Origin: Brasilonema angustatum HA4187-MV1
GTDB lineage: Bacteria; Cyanobacteriota; Cyanobacteriia; Cyanobacteriales; Nostocaceae
Assembly (NCBI GenBank): GCA_019359695.1
Contig: JAHHGV010000008.1
Location: 1 to 64,000, forward strand
DNA length: 64,000 nt
Reading direction: 5' to 3'
Shown: piece after piece, positions 49,358-56,911 of the stretch
Layout of the letters: each line of letters begins with the position of its first letter
Position numbering within the stretch: the first letter of the stretch is position 1
Notes under the pieces: generated by a model
Seen by the model: the letters and a program-made list of their open reading frames with translations, nothing else
Told to the model about the DNA's origin: nothing
Database searches by the model: none
Made by a program: the position numbers and the translations under genes

Positions 49358-49532
49358 CCAATTAATAGTTATCAATTATCAGTTATCAGGGAGCATCCTA
49401 ATGGATGATTACTCTTCCTTGGTGAACCACATGGTTTCAAACGTCGTTAAAGATCCTAACATTGAGCCGCCAATCCAAGCAAAATCCTTCCTCTGGGGAG
49501 GGGCAACGACAATTGTTTAACAAAATTCAAGA

Positions 49533-49568
49533 ATCAAGGAGATTTTCACGCTTACAAATCTCCTTGAT
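49533..49568. repeat. 13-bp inverted repeat ATCAAGGAGATTT
   Basis: Arms 49533-49545 and 49556-49568 are exact complements around a 10-base loop, about 175 bp after the HTH/AAA-like gene. There is no T-run, so a terminator role is uncertain. Confidence 0.65.
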
Positions 49569-49661
49569 TGTGGGATAATGTTGCCTGCCTTTAGATGTTT
49601 AGAATTACCAAAGATTGCTGTCCGACAATACATACTCTCGCTTTTATGGTGGAAACACAAG

Positions 49662-49736
49662 GACAGATAAGACAGTTAAGTAGACAGTTAAAAAGAATTT
49701 AATAACCTACAATTAGACAGTTAAGACAGTTAAGAG
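49662..49736 (+). repeat. GACAGTTAA repeat cluster
   Basis: Scattered and tandem copies of the 9-bp unit GACAGTTAA (a rotation of GTTAAGACA): GACAGATAA-GACAGTTAA at 49662-49679, one near 49683, and a tandem pair near 49716-49733. It lies about 135 bp before the WD40/AAA-like gene and repeats the motif at 8641. Confidence 0.85.
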
Positions 49737-49871
49737 AATACAGGAGCAAATTTCAGAAATGGTGAGATAATAGTTGCAGACACCACACGAAAATACTCAG
49801 TTTTGGGCTCCTTTTATACAGCTTGTGCTTACGCTTCACTTTGAAAAAGCTAATTTTAATAGCACTTTGAG

Positions 49872-52800
49872 ATGAGATATCAAGTTGGTGGCAGCCTTCA
49901 CAGTAACGATCCCACATATGTCGTGCGTCAGGCAGACGAAAAACTTTATGCCAGTCTGAAAGCTGGTGATTTTTGTTATGTCTTAAATTCTCGCCAGATG
50001 GGCAAGTCATCCTTATTACAGCGCATAAGTTATCGTCTCAGACAAGAAGGGCATCGCTGTGCTTACTTGGATGTCACCCGATTGGGTAGCGAAAATACCA
50101 CACTGGAACAATGGTACAAAGGTATCATTGTCGGCTTGTTTTACGACTTAAATCTGGCAGAACACGTCAACTTTAAGCAATGGTGGGATATGCAAGCGGG
50201 TATTTCCCCAGTGCAAAAACTAGACCAATTTGTTGAAGGAGTTTTGCTGCCAAATGTTCAAAGCGAACGGATTTTCATCTTTATTGATGAAATTGACAGT
50301 TTCTTGAGTTTGAGTTTTCCTGTCAGTGACTTTTTTGCGTGGATTCGTCATTGCTATAATCAGCAGGCACATGACCCCAAATTCCAACGCTTGGGATTTA
50401 CACTGTTTGGAGTAGCCAGTCCATCAGATCTGATTGCCGACAAACGGCGGACACCGTTTAACATTGGGACAGCGATTGAATTGTATGGCTTTCAACTACA
50501 TGAAGCAACACCATTGCTCAAAGGGTTAGAGGAAGTCGTCAGCCAAAGCGAAGACGTGCTGCAGGAAATAATTTACTGGAGTGGGGGACAGCCATTTCTG
50601 ACTCAAAAACTTTGTCAGTTAATTATCCATACTGCCTTAAAGACACCAAACCGCACAATTGATTTAGCGCCAAAAACTACAGCATATTGGGTAGAAGAAT
50701 TAGTGCTACAGGACATCATCCAACACTGGGAAGCAAAAGACGAACCTGAACACCTGCGCACGATTCGCGATCGCCTCCTTTTCAACGAACAACGCGCAGG
50801 AAGGTTATTGGGTTTATATCAGCAAGTGTTGCAAGCAGAAGAGAATCAAACATCTGGCGTAGCTACCGATGATAGTCGAGAACAGACAGAACTTTTATTA
50901 TCCGGATTAGTTGAGAAACACAACGGCTATCTCAAAATTAAAAATCCCATCTACCGCAGTGTCTTCAATTCTGAATGGGTACTAAAACAGTTAGACAATC
51001 TGCGTCCTTACTCTCAAGCATTCAATGCATGGGTCATATCAGGATATCAAGATGAATCACGTCTGCTGCGGGGGCAAGCGTTACAAGAAGTTTTAGACTG
51101 GAGTGGGCGCAAAAGTCTCAGCGATTTGGATTATCGATTTTTAGCCGCCAGCCAGGAACTGGAACGTGGGGAAACTGAGCAAAGACTGAAAGCTGAGCGG
51201 TTGAGAGAAACAGAAGCACGATTAGCGAGTGAGCGAAAAAGTGCCCGTCGTCAGAGGCAATTACTGGCAGTAGTGAGTCTAGCTCTGATAGTTTCTACGG
51301 TGTTAGGAGTAGTGACGCTTATTGCCTACCGTGAATCTACTTTAAATGAAGTTCGGGTAACAGCTGTTGCCTCCAACGCAAACTTTGCCTCAAACCAGCA
51401 TCTTGATGCGTTGGTGCAAGCGATTCAAGCACGCACAAAATTTCAACGGCTCTGGCTACTCGATCCATCAACGAAATCGGTGTTAGATCAGCAAACGCAC
51501 AAGGTGCTAGAACAAGCAATCTATGGCGCAGATGAGGTAAATAGTATAGTAGCGCACCAGGGAGGAGCCTTAGCCCTTGACCTGAGCAAGGATGGAAAGT
51601 GGATTGCTAGCGGTGGTATGGACCGAACCGTTCGGCTTTGGAAACGTGATGGAACCCTAGTTCACATCTTACGCCACAATAGTACCATATATGGTGTTCA
51701 ATTCAGCCCGGATAGCCAACGGGTTGCTACGGCTGGGGTAGATGGCTTGGTGAGACTTTGGTCAGTGGATGGTACCCCATTGGCAACAATGAAAGGACAC
51801 ACGGCTGCTGTTTGGAAAGTATCATTTAGCCCGGATGGACAGATAATTGCATCTGCCAGTGGGGATCAGACAATAAAGTTGTGGAAGTTAGATGGCACCT
51901 TGATCAAAACGCTAAAGGGACATAAGGCAGCCGCTTGGAGATTAGCGTTTAGTCCCGATGGAGAGATTATGGCATCTTGTAGTGTGGATGGTACCATTAA
52001 GTTCTGGAGCCGAGAGGGTAACCTGATCCGAACCATACCAGTAGGCAAGACAGCAGTTTGGGCGATAGCCTTCAGCCCCGATGGGCAAACCCTGGTCACT
52101 GGCAGCGCTGACAAGCTTGTCAGGCTGTGGAGCCGGGAAGGAAAGTTACTCAAAACTTTTGTGGGGCACACAGCAGAGGTTTATCAAGTAGTGTTTAGCC
52201 CTCAGGAGCAGACTATTGCCTCAGCAAGTGCTGATAAAACCGTGAAACTTTGGTGGCCAGACGGCACTCTGCGAAGAACCTTACTCGGGCATCGCTCGCC
52301 GGTTCAAGCAATTGCACTCAGTTCTGATGGTCAGATGATTGCCTCTGGCAGCTATGACGGTACAGTCAAGCTCTGGAAAGACTCGCCTTTTTTACATCCC
52401 CTGTACGGTCATCAAGATGTGGTTTGGGGAGTTGTCTATGCTCCGGGCACCCGATCCAATGAGTCTCTCCTTGCTAGTGTTGCGGGGCAAGAAATTAAGT
52501 TATGGCGAGCAGATGGATCTTTAGTTAAGACCGTTGTGTTAGATACGAGTCAGTTGTATTATGCTGCCTTTAGTCCAGATCGGCAGACTCTTGCATTAGC
52601 AAGTGCCAGTAGCGATATAAAACTCCTCAACCTTGCGAATAACAAAACTGCGATTCTGCGCGGTCACAATGGTGCAATCTTAGCACTAGCGTATAGCCCT
52701 AATGGGCAATTTCTAGTGTCGGGAGGTGACGACCGTACCATCAAACTCTGGAAAAGTAACGCTTCTTTTAACTTTCAACTGAGTCAAACAATCCAGGCAC

Positions 52801-53411
52801 ATTCTGCGCGCATTTGGGATCTTGTTTTTAGTCCCGATGGTCAGTTCATGGCCTCCACCAGCGCTGACGGTACAGTCAAGCTATGGACTTGGAAAGATGT
52901 TAACCACCAAGCCCTCCAGCTTAACAAAACCCTCAAAAGACACAAGAGTGCCATTTGGGGGCTTGCTATCAGCCCCGATAGCCAACACATCGTCTCTGCC
53001 GGACGCGATGGTCAACTGGTGCTGTGGAATCGCAACGGTAAACTCGTTCAAGCTTTTGAAGGGGCAAGCATTGGCTTAACGCAAGTTGCCTTCAGTCCGG
53101 ATGGGCAAACAATTGCCGCAGGCATTTTGGACAACACGATCAAGATTTGGACACTAAAGGGCACTTTGCTTGCAACCCTCAGTGGGCACAACGGAGGTGT
53201 GGTATCTGTTGGTTTCAGTCCGGATGGCAAAACCTTGGTATCTGGCAGCTATGACCAGACAGCGATTGTGTGGGATTTACAACAGATTCTCCATGTCGAT
53301 TTACTGAAATATGGCTGTGAGTGGGTGCGGGATTATTTGAAAACTAATGCAGCAGTGGAGGACGCCCTTAGCAAAGTTGCGATCCAGAAGGATTGCTTTC
53401 TGTGCAAATGA
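49872..53411 (+). CDS. AAA-like ATPase with 14 WD40 repeats
   Basis: A 1179-residue STAND-like protein. Residues 1-330 are the AAA-like domain (VGGSLHSNDPTYVVRQAD, P-loop MGKSSLLQ with K45/S46, canonical Walker B FIFIDEID with D139/E140). About 440-460 is a charged coiled segment, and 462-480 a hydrophobic stretch (LLAVVSLALIVSTVLGVVTL) that may be a membrane helix. From about 555 to 1150 I count 14 WD40 repeats (SPDG...LW pattern), enough for two seven-bladed propellers. Such proteins are thought to be ligand-gated scaffolds for signalling or defence. The gene converges on pyruvate kinase with 13 bp between stops. Confidence 0.92.
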   Translation: MRYQVGGSLHSNDPTYVVRQADEKLYASLKAGDFCYVLNSRQMGKSSLLQRISYRLRQEGHRCAYLDVTRLGSENTTLEQWYKGIIVGLFYDLNLAEHVNFKQWWDMQAGISPVQKLDQFVEGVLLPNVQSERIFIFIDEIDSFLSLSFPVSDFFAWIRHCYNQQAHDPKFQRLGFTLFGVASPSDLIADKRRTPFNIGTAIELYGFQLHEATPLLKGLEEVVSQSEDVLQEIIYWSGGQPFLTQKLCQLIIHTALKTPNRTIDLAPKTTAYWVEELVLQDIIQHWEAKDEPEHLRTIRDRLLFNEQRAGRLLGLYQQVLQAEENQTSGVATDDSREQTELLLSGLVEKHNGYLKIKNPIYRSVFNSEWVLKQLDNLRPYSQAFNAWVISGYQDESRLLRGQALQEVLDWSGRKSLSDLDYRFLAASQELERGETEQRLKAERLRETEARLASERKSARRQRQLLAVVSLALIVSTVLGVVTLIAYRESTLNEVRVTAVASNANFASNQHLDALVQAIQARTKFQRLWLLDPSTKSVLDQQTHKVLEQAIYGADEVNSIVAHQGGALALDLSKDGKWIASGGMDRTVRLWKRDGTLVHILRHNSTIYGVQFSPDSQRVATAGVDGLVRLWSVDGTPLATMKGHTAAVWKVSFSPDGQIIASASGDQTIKLWKLDGTLIKTLKGHKAAAWRLAFSPDGEIMASCSVDGTIKFWSREGNLIRTIPVGKTAVWAIAFSPDGQTLVTGSADKLVRLWSREGKLLKTFVGHTAEVYQVVFSPQEQTIASASADKTVKLWWPDGTLRRTLLGHRSPVQAIALSSDGQMIASGSYDGTVKLWKDSPFLHPLYGHQDVVWGVVYAPGTRSNESLLASVAGQEIKLWRADGSLVKTVVLDTSQLYYAAFSPDRQTLALASASSDIKLLNLANNKTAILRGHNGAILALAYSPNGQFLVSGGDDRTIKLWKSNASFNFQLSQTIQAHSARIWDLVFSPDGQFMASTSADGTVKLWTWKDVNHQALQLNKTLKRHKSAIWGLAISPDSQHIVSAGRDGQLVLWNRNGKLVQAFEGASIGLTQVAFSPDGQTIAAGILDNTIKIWTLKGTLLATLSGHNGGVVSVGFSPDGKTLVSGSYDQTAIVWDLQQILHVDLLKYGCEWVRDYLKTNAAVEDALSKVAIQKDCFLCK

Positions 53412-53424
53412 TACTTGATATTCC

Positions 53425-55191
53425 TTATGGTCCCACCGCACCCGAGTAAACCAAACCGCGTTGCATATCCATTGTTAAAATTGTACCATCCCGAATCACT
53501 TGAGTTGCCTTCTTCACACCGACGATAACTGGCACACCTAGACGTAAACCAATGACTGCTGCGTGACTGGTGAGACTTTCTTCTTCAGTAATAATACCGC
53601 TAGCTTTGCGAATTGCCTCAACAAAATCAGCACTGGTACCAGAAGCAACCAAAATTTCTCCGTGATGAAAGTTACTAGCATCAACACCAGTGTACACGAC
53701 CCGTGCGCGACCACTGACAGAACCTTGTCCCAGTCCAATTCCCTGACCGAGTACCGCCGTCACAACTTCTACTTTAATTAAATCTGTTGAGCCGGAAATC
53801 CCTTGGAGAGTGCCAGCAGTCATCACAACTAAATCGCCCTGAGATAAGAATTCTCTTTCTTGAGCGACGTTAATAGCTGCTTGGAATGTCTGACCTGTGG
53901 AAGGCAGTTCTAACATCAACAACGGCTTGACTCCCCAGACAAGTTGTAACTGTCGAGCGACATTCACATGAGGTGTTACTGCTAGAATCGGTGTTTTAGG
54001 ACGAAACTTGGAGACATTGCGTGCTGTTGCTCCTGATTGCGTCAGAGTCATAATTGCTGCGGCTCCTAGCTGTTCTGCAATTTGACCGACAGCTTGGCTG
54101 ATGGCATTAGGAATGGAATGTTTGGTGTCTCTCGCCTGACTGGCGTTTGTGTTCAGCCACACCTCTTGTTCCATACGTTCGGCAATTCGTGCCATCGTTG
54201 CTACAGCTTCCACTGGGTAATTACCTACAGCTGTTTCGTTCGAGAGCATCACCGCATCTGTACCGTCTAAAATCGCATTTGCGACATCGGACACTTCTGC
54301 ACGAGTCGGACGGGGGTTGTTAACCATGCTGTCTAACATCTGGGTGGCGGTGATGATGGGAATTCCCAAGCGATTAGCGGTTGCAATCAGCCGCTTTTGT
54401 AGTACAGGAACATCCTCTGCTGGTAATTCTACGCCCAAGTCACCTCTTGCCACCATAACGCCATCGCACAAACTCAGAACAGCTTCCATTTGTTCTATGG
54501 CTTCGTGCTTCTCAATTTTGGCAATGACTGGTACTTGTTTACCCGTACTGGAAATGAGTTCTTTAATTTCTATCATGTCTAGGGGATTGCGGACAAAGGA
54601 AAGTGCGATCCAGTCCACACCCTGATCCAAACCGAACATGAGATCTTCTCGGTCTTTTTCGGTCATTGCTTTAACAGATAGATAAACTCCGGGAAAGTTC
54701 ACCCCTTTATTATTTGAAAGCGTTCCTCCTACGGTAACGCGACAGTGCAAATCTCCTTTTTCGCGGTTAATCTCCTCTACTACCATTTCTACACGCCCAT
54801 CATCAAGGAGAATTCTTGCTCCTGCGGGGACTTCGTCTGCTAAATAATCGTACGTGACGCAGCTAATATCTTGTGTACCAACAACCGGACGATTGGTTAA
54901 GGTGAAGCGATCGCCCTTCATCACGACTATAGATCCGTTTTCAAACTTTCCCAGGCGAATTTTTGGTCCTTGCAAGTCTTGAAGGATAGCTACCGGTTGA
55001 TTCAGTTCAAAGGCGGTTTGCCGAATGAGACGAATATTACGCTGATGGTCAGCATGAGTACCGTGAGAGAAGTTTAGCCGCAACGTTGTCGCACCAGCTT
55101 CAATAATAGCTTTGAGCATTTCTGGGCTGCTGGTGGCAGGTCCAATCGTAGCAACAATTTTTGTTCGGCGTACAGAATCTTTTAATTGCAT
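53425..55191 (-). CDS. pyk: Pyruvate kinase
   Basis: Converts phosphoenolpyruvate and ADP to pyruvate and ATP. A 588-residue enzyme: the N-terminal barrel has RRTKIVATIGPATSS and LRLNFSHG, the active-site segment is VARGDLGVELPAED, followed by TATQMLDSMVNNPRPTRAEV. The final about 80 residues are the extra PEP-utilising, phosphohistidine-like domain (SLTSHAAVIGLRLGVPVIVG) found in Bacillus and cyanobacterial forms. The start ATG 55191 gives the expected N-terminus. Length fits this long form. Confidence 0.97.
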   Translation of the reverse strand: MQLKDSVRRTKIVATIGPATSSPEMLKAIIEAGATTLRLNFSHGTHADHQRNIRLIRQTAFELNQPVAILQDLQGPKIRLGKFENGSIVVMKGDRFTLTNRPVVGTQDISCVTYDYLADEVPAGARILLDDGRVEMVVEEINREKGDLHCRVTVGGTLSNNKGVNFPGVYLSVKAMTEKDREDLMFGLDQGVDWIALSFVRNPLDMIEIKELISSTGKQVPVIAKIEKHEAIEQMEAVLSLCDGVMVARGDLGVELPAEDVPVLQKRLIATANRLGIPIITATQMLDSMVNNPRPTRAEVSDVANAILDGTDAVMLSNETAVGNYPVEAVATMARIAERMEQEVWLNTNASQARDTKHSIPNAISQAVGQIAEQLGAAAIMTLTQSGATARNVSKFRPKTPILAVTPHVNVARQLQLVWGVKPLLMLELPSTGQTFQAAINVAQEREFLSQGDLVVMTAGTLQGISGSTDLIKVEVVTAVLGQGIGLGQGSVSGRARVVYTGVDASNFHHGEILVASGTSADFVEAIRKASGIITEEESLTSHAAVIGLRLGVPVIVGVKKATQVIRDGTILTMDMQRGLVYSGAVGP

Positions 55192-55475
55192 AAAAGCTAA
55201 ATCAAGGGAGCTACTCTGGGAATTATCCTAAATCAGGAAGCACCAGTTGTCTGTTGTTGGTGAGTCAATCAATCATTGTCGCACACTCACCTGTCGGGGA
55301 CTGTGGGTTGCAGTTGATTTCATCAATACTCGATACTTACGAGCGTAGTACTCCATTGTTTCCCACTACACGCAAGTTTGTTTTTCGTCATTTTGCATTG
55401 CAAAACTTCACTTTCCTTATAAAAAAGTGGCATCATCTAAATACTATATCTCGTTAAAGTAACAAGGAGTTCATA

Positions 55476-56378
55476 ATGCTGACGTCGGAGGCAAAGAAGC
55501 CACTGACAGTTCCGCCAAAGGAATTTTTAGCGCCTCCGGGTGATTTTAATCCGACGCTGCTGATGTTTTTAGCAGCTGTGGCAATTCTTGTATTATCCAA
55601 TTTTGGTTACTGGGTCTGGCAATGGTCACACTGGTTATGTTTTGGTGCAAATACCATTGCTTTGCACCTTGCAGGAACTGTGATTCACGACGCCTGCCAC
55701 CAATCTGCCCATCGTAACCGAGTCATTAACGCCATGTTAGGACATGGCAGTGCTTTAATGCTAGCTTTTGCTTTTCCCGTATTTACACGGGTACATTTGC
55801 AGCATCATGCCCATGTCAACCATCCAGAAGACGACCCAGATCATTATGTTTCAACAGGTGGTCCACTTTGGCTGATTGCGGTTCGCTTTTTATACCACGA
55901 AGTCTTTTTCTTTAAACGGCAACTTTGGCGTAAATATGAGCTACTGGAATGGTTTATCAGTCGCTTGATTGTGATTTCAATCGTTTATATCTCAGTTCAG
56001 TATCACTTTTTGGGTTATATTCTCAATTTTTGGTTCATTCCAGCATTTATCGTGGGGATAGCACTCGGTTTATTTTTTGATTATTTTCCGCATCGTCCCT
56101 TTGCTGAACGCGATCGCTGGAAAAATGCTCGCGTCTATCCCCATCCAATTCTCAATCTCCTGATTATGGGTCAGAATTACCATTTAATTCACCATTTATG
56201 GCCTTCCATTCCTTGGTATAATTACCAGCCCACATATTATCTCATGAAGCCTCTTTTAGATCAAAAAGGCTGCTATCAATCTATAGGTCTTCTACAAAAG
56301 AAGGACTTTTTTGAATTTGTTTATGACATTTTTTTAGGAATTCGGTTTCATCAGCACAAATCAACAAAAAAGGAGTAA
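55476..56378 (+). CDS. crtR: Beta-carotene hydroxylase, CrtR type
   Basis: Membrane di-iron hydroxylase that adds 3-hydroxyl groups to beta-ionone rings, for zeaxanthin and related carotenoids. The 300-residue protein starts KKPLTVPPKEFLAPPGDFNP, as in known CrtR. The histidine boxes are HDACHQSAH, HLQHHAHVNH and, near the C-terminus, NYHLIHHLWP. Several hydrophobic segments lie between boxes. Ribosome-binding site AAGGAG is eight bases before the ATG. A hairpin follows at 56409-56428. Confidence 0.95.
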   Translation: MLTSEAKKPLTVPPKEFLAPPGDFNPTLLMFLAAVAILVLSNFGYWVWQWSHWLCFGANTIALHLAGTVIHDACHQSAHRNRVINAMLGHGSALMLAFAFPVFTRVHLQHHAHVNHPEDDPDHYVSTGGPLWLIAVRFLYHEVFFFKRQLWRKYELLEWFISRLIVISIVYISVQYHFLGYILNFWFIPAFIVGIALGLFFDYFPHRPFAERDRWKNARVYPHPILNLLIMGQNYHLIHHLWPSIPWYNYQPTYYLMKPLLDQKGCYQSIGLLQKKDFFEFVYDIFLGIRFHQHKSTKKE

Positions 56379-56408
56379 TTAAGTAGGTCAACTTAATTAA
56401 ATATTATG

Positions 56409-56428
56409 ACGGCAGTTAAAACTGCCGT
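56409..56428. terminator. Hairpin ACGGCAGT-TAAA-ACTGCCGT
   Basis: Perfect 8-bp stem with a 4-base loop, 31 bp after crtR. No T-run follows. The same structure is typical of the ends of IS200/IS605-type elements, so it may belong to the chimeric transposon fragment starting here rather than to crtR. Confidence 0.5.
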
Positions 56429-56706
56429 GTCGCATTTCCACCCCGATATAAATGCCGCCTATCTGTTAATTCATTAAATTTCTTGACAGATGGCTTCGGG
56501 GCTTCCATGCTCCCGCGTGAATCACCGTGACCTCCTGAGTGCAGCTTTGCTTCAACTGTGTCACAAAAGCGAAATCGCCTCAGTACGCTCTGAACGAAAC
56601 TTAAACTTACACTAAACCGTTTCGCCAGTTGTCGTTGAGAGCCTTCTTCATTGTTGTAAGCATCAATAATTTTTTGGCGTAGCTCGGTGGAGTAAGTTTT
56701 CATTTG
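56416..56706 (-). pseudogene. Chimeric transposon fragment (IS630 start, IS605-like tail)
   Basis: The first about 58 residues are an IS630 HTH region (KTYSTELRQKIIDAY, RFSVSLSFVQSVLRRF, TVEAKLHSGG), similar to the copy at 199. After GG the sequence switches to HGDSRGSMEAPKPSVKKF and RRHLYRGGNATRQF, which I associate with the 3' ends of cyanobacterial IS1341-type elements, and finishes at the terminal hairpin. No catalytic residues remain. The start is ATG 56706 (MKTYS) or 56712. Confidence 0.6.
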
Positions 56707-56789
56707 ATACATATTTATACAGTGGATTCTCTCACACTATATTTCACTCAAGTGAAAACGGCTATCATCACGCTGATTCTACTCGCTCA

Positions 56790-56885
56790 TCAACTAAAAG
56801 TTGATGATAGTCGGGAATCGCGTTTTTTGTGTTAGGCTATTATCCCACGTCTGACAGGCAAAGGGAGCGTGGAATAAATAGCCAT
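56790..56885. repeat. Two nested inverted repeats
   Basis: CATCAACT-AAA-AGTTGATG at about 56790-56808, then GGCTATTATCCCACG (56836) facing CGTGGAATAAATAGCC (56870-56885). The second could act as a terminator for the phytase gene on the minus strand, although no T-run is present. Confidence 0.5.
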
Positions 56886-56911
56886 CAAGCTAAACTACAG
56901 TAATAAAGTAC

